64,000 nt of DNA from Branchipolynoe longqiensis (Eukaryota; Annelida; Polychaeta; Phyllodocida; Polynoidae): NCBI GenBank assembly GCA_030323885.1, contig CM059186.1:20622998-20686997 (forward strand), written 5' to 3'. This document shows, piece by piece, positions 11,732 to 21,816 of this stretch. A program made the position numbers and the translations under genes. Each line of letters begins with the position of its first letter. Positions within the stretch are counted from its first letter, which is position 1. The notes under the pieces were generated by a model that saw only the letters and a list, made by a program, of their open reading frames with translations, was not told the DNA's origin and made no database searches.

Positions 11732-11894
11732 CTATGCTTGGAGGATTGTACATTTCAGTAATTTAGTAGTCTAGTACAGTCTTTATTAGTGTCTATGTTT
11801 ATAGCAATACTACCAGACTGATATGCAATTTCTAAAGTTGTTGGGAAAATAATTTGTGAGGTGGATAACTTGGTTTGTTGGCAGCAGGTAAGTC

Positions 11895-12775
11895 ATTCTG
11901 TCCATGAATCAATCCATCCATGAGTCAGTTTGTCCATGAATCCGTCCTTCCGTGAATCAATCCGCCCATGAATCAATCGGCCCATGATTCAGTCCGTCCA
12001 TGAATCAGTCCGTCAATGACCCCGTGAATCACTGAGTCCATCCGTCTGTGAGTCCGTTCGTGAGTCTGTCTGTGCGACCGTCGTCCGTGAGTCCGTCCAT
12101 GAGTTCGTCCGTGAGTCCGTCCATGAGTTCGTCCGTGAGTCCTTCCATGAGTTCGTCCGTGATTCCGTCCGTCCGTGAGTTCGTCGATCCGTGAGTCCAT
12201 CCGTCCGTGAGTTCGTCAGTCCATCAGTCAGTCAGTCCGTCTGTCAGTCCGTCCGTCCGTCCATCAATCCGTCGGTCAGTCCGTCAATCCGTCAGCCCGT
12301 CAGTCCGTCCACCAGTCCGTTCGTCAGTCAGTCCATCTGCCCGACAGTTTGTCCAACAGATTGTCTGGCATTCCGTTCATCCAAAGGTCAGTGTTAGCAA
12401 ATCAGACCGTCCATCAGTCCATCATTCCATTCATCCGACCGTCAGTTCGTCCGTTCTTCTGTCAGTCCGTCCATCAGTCCATCCATCCGTCCGTCAGACC
12501 ATGTGTCCTTCTGTCAGTCTGTCCGTTAGTCCATCCATCAGTCAGTGTGTCCGTCAGTCCGTCAGTCCATCAGTCCGTCAGTCCGTCAGTCCGTCAGTCC
12601 GTCAGTCCGTCCGTCAGTCCGTCCGTCAGTCCGTCAGTCCGTCAGTCCGTCAGTCAGTCAGTCCGTCAGTCAGTCCGTCAGTCCGTCAGTCCGTCAGTCC
12701 GTCCGTCAGTCCATCAGTCCGTCAGTCCGTCAGTCCGTCAGTCCGTCAGTCCGTCAGTCCGTCAGTCCACATGTA
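11895..12775 (+). repeat. Minisatellite (gtccgtcagtccgtca), inverse of the 3-4 kb array
   Basis: Up to 12200 the units are like gtccgtccatgagttcgtcc, the reverse complement of the 2941-4290 units. From 12210 it shifts to gtcagtcc/gtccgtca units of 4-8 bp. Frames reading SVSPSVRQSV are artefacts. Confidence 0.9.
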
Positions 12776-13150
12776 TTTGATTCTATTTATCTGCATTTTA
12801 TTTATTTTCATTCTATTTATTTGCATTCTATTTATCTGCATTCTATTTATCTGCATTCTATTTATCTGTATTCTATTTATCTGCATTCTATTTATCTGCA
12901 TTCTATTTATCTGCATTCTATTTATCTGCATTCTATTTATCTACATTCTATTTATCTGCATTCTATTTATCTGCATTCTATTTCTCTGAATTCTACTTAT
13001 CTGCATTCTATCTATCCATATATCTACATTCTATCTATCCATATATCTACATACTATCTATCCATCTGTCTGCCTCTATGTCTTTTATATATTTACATTC
13101 TGTCTATTTACATCCTATATATCTCCATTCTATTGGTCTTCCTTATAAAT
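12776..13150 (+). repeat. 15-bp minisatellite (ttctatttatctgca)
   Basis: About 18 near-perfect 15-bp units, then degenerate tatctatccatatatctacat units to about 13150. It adjoins the previous array without spacer. 13150-13690 holds nothing I recognise. Confidence 0.9.
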
Positions 13151-13689
13151 ATCTGCCTATATATGTTTAACCATCGGGCTATTCCACCCCCGCTTAAGGC
13201 AAGCCTTCATGTTAATTTATATAATTATTTCCATGTGAATTTCCTGGGCCTGCTGTGGGCCGCCGCTGCCTCTCGTCCAGTCTGCAGGTAGTCCATCACC
13301 GTCGTTGTCATTCCCGGGCTAAGGGCGACCAGCCAGAGTATCATCTAAATACGGGTTTTTGCCCTTCTCACATTTATCGGCCTAAAGCAATTACTTAGTT
13401 ATTTCAACTAACTGGCTGTCCTCCCCGCCTTTCTGTGTATTTTAATAGGTTTATATTAATCCAGAACTAAGCAGACACGCTAGTGTTGCTGCCACTGTCA
13501 CTGTGAATCAGCCTAAGTTACTGTCATATTTTAGCCAAAAGAACTCTACGTTAATTCCGTTAATATGTCTGTTATAATCTTCCCACAGATGGGTTAAGTA
13601 GCTGCATAAGGCCTATTAGGCATAAGGCCCTTAATTATATATAAAGCAATCAAATATCAAGTTTGACCATAGCGGTTAATCTACAAGAA

Positions 13690-14105
13690 GTCTGGAGAAT
13701 AGTAAAGAATGCAAGGAACGTTCCAATTTACCTTTCCAAGAGCTCACAGCTTTATTCTTAACCAAACTAACAAGCAATCATAGCAACATGTCATATATGC
13801 ACTATTAAATCCCCTCCCATATCATTAAGTTAAAACAAGTTTAGAATTTCGAGAATAAAAGCCTAAATCTCGGCTAAAACATCAGAGCGTGCATAAACAC
13901 ATCCGATGGGTCTGGGTCCGAACGCCCGACCTCCGAACGCTGCCAGAATAGTCGCCATGGACATCTTCTAGCAACGCTTTACGGCCGGAAACCCAGGGCC
14001 TCGCAAATGTTGGCAATTGCGAGTCTGCCATGGCGAGTAGCCTGCATTTCCAAATGCGGGTTAATCGGCCCAAGCTCGCAAATGTCACAAGGCGAATAGT
14101 CTTGC
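13690..14105 (-). repeat. LTR-like region (candidate)
   Basis: On the minus strand a GC-balanced segment leads to aagaataaagctgtgagct, an AATAAA signal, followed by ggaacgttccttgcattc, which is also found near the window start. This resembles the R-U5 part of an LTR, but no clear TG...CA ends or target duplication could be fixed. Confidence 0.3.
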
Positions 14106-14121
14106 CCACTTCATATGTATA

Positions 14122-14146
14122 TATCTATCTATCTATCTATCGCTAA
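14122..14146 (+). repeat. (tatc)n microsatellite
   Basis: Six tatc units. Confidence 0.8.
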
Positions 14147-14440
14147 AGCCGTACCCAACACCAAACACAACCCACCTTACACTGAGTTTGCTTCTTTGTT
14201 CTATTTTTTTAATTTTTTAATTTTTGTCTTCCCCTTAAAAAGAAAATTTCATCCCATTAGCTTCTAATAAATTGCATCTATCAGCCTGCTAAATAAACCC
14301 GCCTATAGCAAATACCACCTCCTTCCTGACAAAGCTTCGGTGTAACTCCTACCTCCTCGGAAAAGAAGTAGAAGAAGGGGGTCATTGGACTAAGGGTTAT
14401 GGCAGACGATCTGGATCGAAACACACCCAAAGTCATCATG

Positions 14441-14917
14441 TTAAAGCTGCATAGTCCGATGAAAATATAAAATTGTCAAAACCAAAACAATTATCTAGAT
14501 TTTATTCTACATATCTATCTTAGATACTGTTGCACTTATTAAGCATTTGTTTTGTTTGTTTGATTAAAGCTGCATAGTCCAATAAAAACATAACATTTTC
14601 AAAACCAAGACAATTATCTAGATTTGATTCTACATATCTAACATAGATGCTGGTGCACTTATTAAACATCTGTCATCACATATAAGGGGATACTGAGTCA
14701 ATTACTAGAACCCCTTACTGTAAAAACCTATGGTGACAGAGCTTTGGCAAGCTTGCCAAAATTAATTTAGCATGTTTCCATTTCAAATATCTCAAAAGTT
14801 AGCGATTTAAAATAAAGGTTACGTCAAACTAAAGTAAGGTAAATTATAATGAACAACCTAATATCTTTATCTCAGAAAATGAGAGAAACTCAAAGCCATC
14901 GGACTATGCAACTTTAA
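14441..14917. mobile_element. MITE family M5 with a second M5 start inside
   Basis: Left end ttaaagctgcatagtccgat at 14441 and right end catcggactatgcaactttaa at 14917 are inverted. A second left end (ttaaagctgcatagtccaat) occurs at about 14564. This points to an M5 inserted in, or recombined with, another M5. Confidence 0.8.
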
Positions 14918-14977
14918 CAATCACCCCCCTCCCAGAAGAAAAGGTAAACATAGGCTATTGGGGGGGAGGGGGTGCCA

Positions 14978-15231
14978 AATAGAAGGGGATGTCAAATCAA
15001 ATTAATAGAACCTGTTACTGCGGAACACTATGAATATGATGTCAGAGTTTTGGCATGCTTGCCCAAATATTAATTTGCCATCTTGCATTTCAAATATCTC
15101 AAAAGTCCTCCATTTAAGACACAAATTACTTCCAACAAAAGGAAGGGAGAGTATAATGATAAACCTAAATAATTTATCTCAGAAAATGACAGAAACTCAA
15201 AGACCATCGAACTATGCAACTTTAACTTTAA
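14978..15231. mobile_element. MITE family M5, right part
   Basis: M5 body (gtcaaatcaaattaatagaac, then agtatcaaa-type blocks) ending atcgaactatgcaactttaa. The left end is missing. Confidence 0.6.
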
Positions 15232-15319
15232 ATCAGCCCATAAGCTGGTGGTCGCAATTCACTGGCCAATTTTCCCATGAAGAGAAAGCTGTGGGGTCCC
15301 GCCGGCTGGGTGGCGGTAC

Positions 15320-15800
15320 CTGTGGTGGAGACTGGGTCTGGGGGGTTGGGGAGTGTGGGGTTTCGGGTGTGGGTGGTGGGTGGTGAGTGGTGGGTGGAGG
15401 AAAGGTGACAGGTGGGCCGGGCTACTCCCGGGTTGACCAGTCGCAGACAACAGACACATCAGCGCTCACAGGTGTGAGGGTGTTTGCGCTGTGTGTGTGT
15501 GTGTGTTTGTAGGTGATGTGTGCGGCCTTTCCCCCTGTACACAGCGCCCCTGGGAGGTGTGATGGTTGGGTAAGAAGTCGTCACGTGTAAATGGACCTTT
15601 TCAGGATCCGCGCGCATGCGCAGCCACCGACCAAGGTGACACTGATTTGGGGGATGTGTGTGTGTGAAGTGTGAATATGTGTGTGTGTTGAGGGGAGGGG
15701 GTTAGTGGGTGTCTGTGTGTGTTGATGTGTGTGTGTGGTGGGGGGGGGGTGAGTGTTTGTGTGTGTGTGTTGATGGGGGGGGGGATAATGCTATTTTAAC
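15320..15800. repeat. GT/G-rich low-complexity region
   Basis: Several (gt)n and poly-G tracts (15489-15512, 15655-15780). The only distinct motif is GCGCATGCGC at 15612. Confidence 0.6.
15612..15621. promoter_or_regulatory. NRF-1-type palindrome GCGCATGCGC
   Basis: Exact palindromic NRF-1 consensus in a ccgcgcgcatgcgcagcc context. No transcription unit is visible beside it, so function is unproven. Confidence 0.3.
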
Positions 15801-16139
15801 CATTTGTTATTTTTGTTCAGACTTTCAGCAATCTAAATTCGCCTCGTTAGCGTTAACACCGCCATGAACCAGGAACTATGGTGTAAATCCCACACATGTT
15901 CCAAATACATGGGGGGGGGGGGTGATGATACTAATACATGCACAGCCGCTATAACTATAAGAGCGCATTGATTCTCTGGGATTGTTTAATGGAGGGGTTT
16001 TAAAAAAAAATTAGTTTTTTAACAAAAAATCTTTTATTCAGGCTGTTGCTGTGGTTATGCCTATTGCCGGTCTGAGTAGATCTAAGTGGGTGTGTACAAA
16101 GGCCCGGAGGGGTGTTACAGGGGGCCAGTGTACGGGGCT

Positions 16140-16310
16140 GCAGATGGGGCCAGTCCCCCCCCCCCCCCCAGCCGACCGCCCCCTCCCACACACCCACTTC
16201 CTCCCGACACCTCCGTACCCCCGGCCCCACAGACGCCCACCCATACGCCCCATACTCAAACTACCCTCCTCACCCCCACCCTCACACATCACCACCAGGA
16301 AGGAGGTGCT
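16140..16310. repeat. C-rich low-complexity stretch
   Basis: Poly-C at 16147-16160 and cccac-rich sequence. Frames over it are proline-rich artefacts. Confidence 0.5.
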
Positions 16311-16321
16311 CCTCTCTAGGG

Positions 16322-16660
16322 GCACATGGGGGGGGGGGGGCTGGTTGCGGTGTGGTGGGGCACGGGGGTGCGGGGCGCGGGGCGCCGGGCGCGCGGGGCG
16401 CGGGGTGGCGGGGGCGCGGGGGTGCTAGGCGGGCGCGGGGCGCGGGGTGGCGGGGCGCGGGGCGCGGGGCGCGGGGGGTGGCGGGGCGCGGGGCGCGGGC
16501 GCGGGGCGCGGGGCGCGGGGCGCGGGGCGCGGGGCGCGGGGCGCGGGGCGCGGGGCGCGTGGAACGGGGAACTGGGAACGGGGAAGGGGGAACGGGGCAC
16601 CGAACGCGTAAGAGGGGGGCGGGGGGGGGGGGCGGTGGTGAGGTGGGAGGGAGTGAGGGG
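16322..16660 (+). repeat. 7-bp GC-rich satellite (gcggggc)n
   Basis: Tandem gcgcggg units, most regular at 16440-16560, then gaacggg units, flanked by poly-G runs. Frames of 113-241 codons on both strands are compositionally biased artefacts (GARGAGRG). Confidence 0.85.
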
Positions 16661-16679
16661 TGTGTAGGGGGCATTACCC

Positions 16680-17095
16680 GGCCTACAGCGGCGTGGCCCG
16701 CCCGCCCGCCTGCCCGCCCTGGCCGGGCCGCCCTTGTCCGGGGCCCGGCGGGGTGCCCCGGCGCACCACCCCCGGCAGGCGACCGGCCGCCTCCCTTTGC
16801 AGCGTCCCAACAGGTTTTGTGCGCTGCTCAACAATGAGACTATAATGACTCCAGTCCGGTAGCGCTAATTTCGACCGTTTTTTGGGCGAGACGTGATTCG
16901 GGGCCTCTGGGGAGGGGCGGGTCGCAAACCGACCGACTGCCCGCCTCTCCGGCACGGCCCGCCTTCCCTTTTCAGGACTTTTTCATCGGAGAGTTCAGTG
17001 TTCAGGCGCTAACTAGTGTATCAACTGAAGGCGGTCGATAATTAGGGAGTCCTGCTACTCACGTGACGTTCCCACCGACGGTGTGGCCATCTTGT
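16680..17095. other. CpG-rich unique sequence
   Basis: GC-rich but non-tandem. It contains gggcgg and gtcacgtgacg-like motifs and a gccatcttg (YY1-like) at 17086. It could be a CpG island, but no gene is seen next to it. Confidence 0.3.
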
Positions 17096-17340
17096 GTGTG
17101 TGTGGGGGGGGGGGCGGCTTGGGGGAGGAGGGAAGGGGGAGGGGAGGGATGATGGGGAGGGGATGGGGTCCGTGAAAGCCAGGCATAAGTGGAAGTGTGT
17201 GTTCGGGGGGGGGGGGGGGGGGGGTTGTAGGATAGGGAGGAGGGTGAGGGTAAGAGCAAAAGGGAATTGCAGTGAAAGTAAGGTTTCGAGGGAAGGAAGT
17301 ATTGAGGGAAGAGTGGTGGTGTGGAGAGGCTGTTACGTGG
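17095..17340. repeat. G-rich low-complexity stretch
   Basis: Poly-G runs at 17104-17113 and 17206-17223 and purine-rich sequence. Confidence 0.6.
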
Positions 17341-17344
17341 TGGG

Positions 17345-17880
17345 CAGGGGTAGATTAAGGGTAGGGGTAGGGGTGGGGGAGGGGAAAGGGTAAGGGTTTA
17401 AGGGTAAGGGCGAGGGGTTGGGTTAGGGGTAGGGGTAGGGGTAAGTAAGAGTAGGGGTAGGGGTAGAGGTAGGGGTAGGGTTAGGGATTAGGGTAGGGTT
17501 AGGGTTAGGTTATGGTTAGGGTTAAGGATTATGGTTAGGGTTCGCGGTAGAGGGTTAGTGTTAGCGACTTAGGGTATGGCTAGGCTTAGCGTTAAGGGAG
17601 GGTAGGGTAAGGGATAGGGTTAGACCTAGGGATGGGGTACTGGTTAGGGTTAGGGTTAGGGTAGGGGTAGGGGAAAGGGTAAGGGTAGGTTAGGGTTAGG
17701 GTTAGGGTTAGGGGTAGGGTTAGGGGTAGGGTTAGGGGTAGGGGGTGGGGTAGGGGTAAGGGTAGGGGTAAGGGTAGGGGTATGGGTAGGGATAGGGATA
17801 GGGATAGGGGTAGGGGTAATGGTAGGGGTAAGGGTAGGGGTAAGGGATGGGGTAACGGGTGGGGTAAGGGATGGGGTATG
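17345..17880 (+). repeat. Degenerate telomere-like array (ggttag/ggggta)n
   Basis: Six-base units ranging between ggttag (TTAGGG register; runs at 17640-17665 and 17685-17715) and ggggta. This looks like an interstitial telomere-type sequence decayed by point changes. It borders the YR retrotransposon on the left. Confidence 0.8.
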
Positions 17881-18045
17881 GGTGTGGCTGTGGGTGTGAG
17901 TGTGGGTGTGGGTGTGGGTGTGGGTGTGGGTGTGGGTGTGGGGTGTGGATTAGGATGTGGGTGTGGGTGTGGGTGTGGGTGTGTGTGTGGAGGGGGTGTG
18001 GGTGTGGGTGTGGGTGTGGGTGTGGGTGTGGGTGTGGGTGTGAGC
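17881..18045 (+). repeat. (gtgtgg)n hexamer array
   Basis: Regular gtgggt units continuing from the telomere-like array, probably a variant of it. Confidence 0.9.
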
Positions 18046-18136
18046 GTCGATGAGGGTAAGGACAGTTTCGTCAGGAGAAATATGTTCCTCACGTAAATAA
18101 ACGCTGCAAAATACCAACCTCCTCTGCCCCCCCCCA

Positions 18137-18450
18137 CATTTAAATGACGCGAACACACGGGGGGAGTAAATGACTTTTTATTAAAGTCACTAAGGTTAAT
18201 TATATTACAAACAAAAATGCACAATGTTAATGAGTAAATCAACCTGATGCGCACATGCGCGCGCGCGCTGCCCCAATGGGCGTAAGGGGCGCTAAGATAA
18301 GTAATAATAATATGTAAAGATGTGTAAGTTCATTTTCCAATGACTAAGTCAATATGCTGGGGTTGAACCGTGGTACCAGCGGGGAAGCGGCCGCAGCCGG
18401 CCGCATGTGTGGCGGGCGGCGTGCCACTCCCCCCCCTCGCGCGCCCAGTG
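18137..18450 (-). repeat. B2 repeat of the YR retrotransposon (314 bp)
   Basis: Matches 18881-19194 from catttaaatgacgcg to gcgcgcccagtg with about ten differences. It contains AATAAA on the minus strand (18177-18182), a likely 3' end signal. A 45-bp linker (18451-18495) separates it from A2. Confidence 0.9.
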
Positions 18451-18495
18451 CCCCCCCCCCCTCTTGTTCAAAGGGTGGGTGGGAGAGGTCAAGGC

Positions 18496-18880
18496 TCGTC
18501 CTCTGCCATCAGGGCAGCAGCCAGCCTGGGGGAGGGACGAGGCATGCACATCCGAGCGGTTGCTGAGCAGCTCGGGATGCGTGGTGGCAAGGCGCGCGCG
18601 GCCAGAAGAGTGAGGGCAGTTAGGAGAGCCGGGAGGTGCTCCGGCTCGCTCCCTTCCCCCCACCCCCCGCCTCCCGCGGGTGGGGCGGGGGGGGGGGCGC
18701 GTTTTCCTTTCGCCGTTTCCCCCGCGGCGCGTTTTCCTTTCGCCGACCCCGGCAATGGGGGTCGGGTATCCTCCCCCCCGGCTTATATTAACGAGGCCGA
18801 CAAGGTCATTAGTCCTGGGCTATCACCCGGCGCGGCGACCTCCGTGTTGCGCATTTAAACCCCAACGGCGAGCCGTTAGG
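18496..18880 (-). repeat. A2 repeat of the YR retrotransposon (385 bp)
   Basis: Matches A1 (22924-23303). It ends, in plus coordinates, with the palindrome ccaacggcgagccgttag and is followed directly by B1. It repeats the first codons of gag (MAEDE) on the minus strand and then stops, as expected of a 3' copy of a 5' repeat. Confidence 0.9.
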
Positions 18881-19194
18881 CATTTAAATGACGCGAACAC
18901 ACGGGGGGAGTAAAAGACTTTTTATTAAAGTCACTAAGGTTAATTATATTACAAACAAAAATGCACAATGTTAATGAAGTAAATCAACCTGATGCGCACA
19001 TGCGCGCGCGCGCTGCCCCAATGGGCGTAAGGGGCGCTAAGATAAGTAATAATAATATGTAAAGATGTGTAAGTTCATTTGCCAATGACTAAGTCAATAT
19101 GCTGGGTGTTGAACCCGGTACCTGCGGGGAGCGGCCGCAGCCGGCCCGCTGTGTGGCGGGCGGCGTGCCCTCCCCCCCCCTCGCGCGCCCAGTG
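18881..19194 (-). repeat. B1 repeat of the YR retrotransposon (314 bp)
   Basis: Lies 56 bp beyond the recombinase stop codon (minus strand) and ends exactly at the A2 boundary. It has AATAAA on the minus strand at 18921-18926, a candidate polyadenylation signal. Confidence 0.9.
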
Positions 19195-19250
19195 TCCCAA
19201 GTCCCAGCAGGCAGTAGTGGTAGTGGCGTGGTGCACCCGGCGTTTCCTTT

Positions 19251-20216
19251 TTAGGAGCGAGGCAAAGCCGCGCCCAGCGCGCTGGTGGTGCGCGCGATTC
19301 CCGCGGTGTCCGCGATGACGTAGGCTGTGTAGGCGTTGGAGACCCAGCCGCCGAGCTCGCGGATGGTCGCTTCCGGCGCGCCCGCGTTGAAGAGGGCGCA
19401 GGATCCGCCGCGCCGGAAGCTGTGGGATCCGTAGTCCGCGGTGACATGCCCCGCTCGCTGGAGCGCGCCGCGGATGATCGCCCAGAAACTGGCGGCGGTC
19501 AGGGGGGTCCTCCCCCGCCAGAGCAGCGGCCCCGCGGGGGGGGCCAATGGCGTGAGGGCGCATGCGTTGAACAGGGCTTGCGTGGGGCAGAGGGGGTGTG
19601 CGGGATTGCGCGGCAGGGTGATGATACGCGCGGGGCCGCGATATTGGTTGGTTTTGGACCAACGGATGGTTAGCCCAACCCCGGTGCGCGAAAAGCGCGC
19701 GTCAGATCGGCGCAGGTGCCGTGACGCGTCAAAGGACCCCACGGTGGTGGGGATGAGGTTTGATCTCCTTAAGAGCCCATAGAACATGGCTAATGCTGCT
19801 GCCCAGGCGGCCGCATGGGCGGGGTCCGTAGTGTCAATGCTGCGCAGTATGGCGTGGAGCATAACCGGTGTGATGGGCGCCTTCCGGCGCACCGCGCTCC
19901 CGCGTTCGTGGCGTATGCCGCGGAGCGTCATGGTCAGGGGGTGGTCGCCCTGGAGTGGGTTAGGGAGGCCCCTCTCCTGGTGAATTATTCTCACGATGTT
20001 GAGGTATTGCCGCACGGAGGCATAGCATAGTCGCCGCGCCAGGTGGGCGGCGTAACGGCAGAGGAGGGTGGAAGTGGCGGGGGCCGGGGGGGCGCCCAGC
20101 CACGCGCAAAATCGCAAATATGCGGCCCTATGCGATCTGTATGCCCTGCAGGTGTTGGGGGCGTGCGCAGATTCCTGGTATTGCGCCACCTCTCGGTCGA
20201 GAGCGGCGACGTCCAT
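19251..20216 (-). CDS. Tyrosine recombinase of YR retrotransposon
   Basis: A 321-residue lambda-integrase-type tyrosine recombinase that would insert the circular cDNA without target duplication. Numbered from the ATG at 20216, the N-terminal core-binding part is about 1-105 and the catalytic domain 110-305. Catalytic residues are all visible: Arg150 or Arg151 (GLLRRSN), Lys188 (RWSKTN), His265-x-x-Arg268 (SHSFRRGG), Trp291 in the H/W position (LGGWVS) and the nucleophile, probably Tyr299 (NAYTAYV; Tyr296 is the alternative). The chosen start is one base past the RT stop (TAGCATG). The same frame also runs upstream to an ATG at 20369 overlapping RT, adding 51 residues of no clear domain. Length is normal for the family. 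The frame is intact. The DNA is GC-rich, unlike flanking repeats. Confidence 0.92.
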   Translation of the reverse strand: MDVAALDREVAQYQESAHAPNTCRAYRSHRAAYLRFCAWLGAPPAPATSTLLCRYAAHLARRLCYASVRQYLNIVRIIHQERGLPNPLQGDHPLTMTLRGIRHERGSAVRRKAPITPVMLHAILRSIDTTDPAHAAAWAAALAMFYGLLRRSNLIPTTVGSFDASRHLRRSDARFSRTGVGLTIRWSKTNQYRGPARIITLPRNPAHPLCPTQALFNACALTPLAPPAGPLLWRGRTPLTAASFWAIIRGALQRAGHVTADYGSHSFRRGGSCALFNAGAPEATIRELGGWVSNAYTAYVIADTAGIARTTSALGAALPRS

Positions 20217-20217
20217 G

Positions 20218-21816
20218 CTAGCGCGGGGAGTGGTTGGTACCGAATGGGGCGCGGGGAGGTCCCGGTGGGGGGGCCCGGCGGCCGTCTGTGATGGTGCGGC
20301 CCAGGGCCGCGCGCAGGCGCTCGGGCCCCCCGGGGAGCATGAGCTGGCTGGCAGCGTCAGCCACCACATTGCGCACCCCGGGGTAGTACAAGGCGCGGAT
20401 TTTGAAATTGTAAGTTACCGACATGTAGTAAATCTGTCTGAGGTACCCCATGGTGAGGGGGTCCTTTGCGGTGCCGCGGTTTATGATGGCCGCCGCTGCC
20501 TGGTTGTCGGTGTGCACATACACGCGCTTGTGCGCCCAGGTGTGCGCCCAGAGGTGCGCAGCTGGCAAGAGGCTCAATACCTCTTTATAGTTTATAGATA
20601 GGGCCTCTGTGCCGGGCCAGTCGCTGAACGCGACCGTAAACCAGTCGCCATTGTGGTAACCGCCAGCTCCATCCAGGCACGCGTTGGTTGAGATGGGGGT
20701 GGCGGGGGAGGCCTCCAGGATGGGGGTGCGCCCGTTGTGCTGGCGGGCGAAAAGGCACCACCACCGGAGATCCTCGCGCATGGCGGGGGTGACACGGGCA
20801 CGGTGGGAGGGGCGCACGAGGGCGCCCATCACATCCAGTAACCTGCGCAGGTGGGTGCGCCCCCCGTATATTACCTGGGCGGCCCAGCTTAATTTTCCGC
20901 ATATCGACTGGATCTCTTTTTTTGTGAGACTGCGGCGCTGCGCGGCTGATTCGGCCTCAGCTATGAGTGCGCTGAGTTTTGCGGGCGGTTGCCCGAGGGT
21001 GAACGTGACCGTGTCTATGGCCACGCCTAGGAAAGTGATGGCTGTGCTTGGCCCGACAATTTTGTTGTAATTGATGGCGAACCCCAGCTCGCGCAGGAGA
21101 GCCATGAGTTCGCCCATGAGGCGACGACAGCCGTCGCGGTTGGGGTGGGTGACGAAAAAATTGTCGCAATAGACCAACACATGGTCACCCCACCCCCGCG
21201 CGCGCATGATACCGACAGCCGCCTGCGTGAGCTGGTTGAACGTTATAGCGCTCAACCGCGCGCCGAACATCAGTCGGGTATCTTGGAGGTATGTGGGGGA
21301 GCTGTCCCCCGCAAAAGTCCATTGTAACCCTGCATAGGGATAATCCGCGGGGTGGATCTTGACACTGCGGTAGGCGCTGGCCAGGTCTATCTTTCCCATG
21401 TATCCGCCGCGTTGGAGGAGGGCAGCGGCCTCCTCCACGGTGGAGCAGCTGTAGCCGTCGCCCTCCGCATAGTCGTTAAGGGCGCTGCCGTGCGGGCGGG
21501 AGGCGTCGTGGATCAGACGGATCCCGCCCCCTTCCTTGGGTATAGCACCTAGAGCACTCGTGATGTGCGCGGGGCCGTTGCGGATTATGTAGCGGCCGTT
21601 GCTGATCTCCAGCCGTATTTGCTTTTCTACCGCGTCCCGCGCCTCCGGGCGCGTGGCCGAAGGGTGGTTGGGCTGTCGGTAGGGCCCGCCCGTCACGGGC
21701 GCACTGGTGACGCGGAAACCCTCCCGCACCCCGGCGATGATGCGCGCGCGGTCCGGGGTGTCGGGGGGGAGCAGCCTCTCCCAGGCGTCCGGGAGGAGGG
21801 CGCCCCCCAGACAGCC
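20218..21816 (-). CDS. Reverse transcriptase-RNase H (pol) of YR retrotransposon
   Basis: Copies element RNA into DNA. The open frame follows a TAG at 21819-21817 and has no ATG before the RT domain. A GTG at 21729 is the numbering origin here. The RT domain is about residues 40-240, with motif A KIDLASAYR (Asp115) and the active-site box VYCDNFF at 186-192. YCDN replaces the usual YxDD, so the second catalytic Asp is Asn (AAT, one transition from GAT) and activity is doubtful. The style (AIPKEGGGIRLIHDASRP) resembles DIRS-order RTs. RNase H follows at about 345-465, with Asp353 (CLDGAGG), Glu383 (YKEV), Asp408 (HTDNQ) and Asp458 (VADAAS) all present. It ends at 20218, one base before the recombinase ATG. 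Expression probably needs UAG readthrough, non-AUG initiation or a lost fusion to gag. Confidence 0.9.
   Translation of the reverse strand, partial: GCLGGALLPDAWERLLPPDTPDRARIIAGVREGFRVTSAPVTGGPYRQPNHPSATRPEARDAVEKQIRLEISNGRYIIRNGPAHITSALGAIPKEGGGIRLIHDASRPHGSALNDYAEGDGYSCSTVEEAAALLQRGGYMGKIDLASAYRSVKIHPADYPYAGLQWTFAGDSSPTYLQDTRLMFGARLSAITFNQLTQAAVGIMRARGWGDHVLVYCDNFFVTHPNRDGCRRLMGELMALLRELGFAINYNKIVGPSTAITFLGVAIDTVTFTLGQPPAKLSALIAEAESAAQRRSLTKKEIQSICGKLSWAAQVIYGGRTHLRRLLDVMGALVRPSHRARVTPAMREDLRWWCLFARQHNGRTPILEASPATPISTNACLDGAGGYHNGDWFTVAFSDWPGTEALSINYKEVLSLLPAAHLWAHTWAHKRVYVHTDNQAAAAIINRGTAKDPLTMGYLRQIYYMSVTYNFKIRALYYPGVRNVVADAASQLMLPGGPERLRAALGRTITDGRRAPPPGPPRAPFGTNHSPR

Noticed and set aside
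18370..18858. 162-codon plus-strand frame in A2
   Set aside because: Lies in the non-coding split repeat and is mirrored in A1. No domain.
19786..20601. Plus-strand frames opposite the YR element (65-177 codons)
   Set aside because: Antisense shadows of GC-rich coding sequence. The minus-strand frames carry recognisable catalytic motifs.
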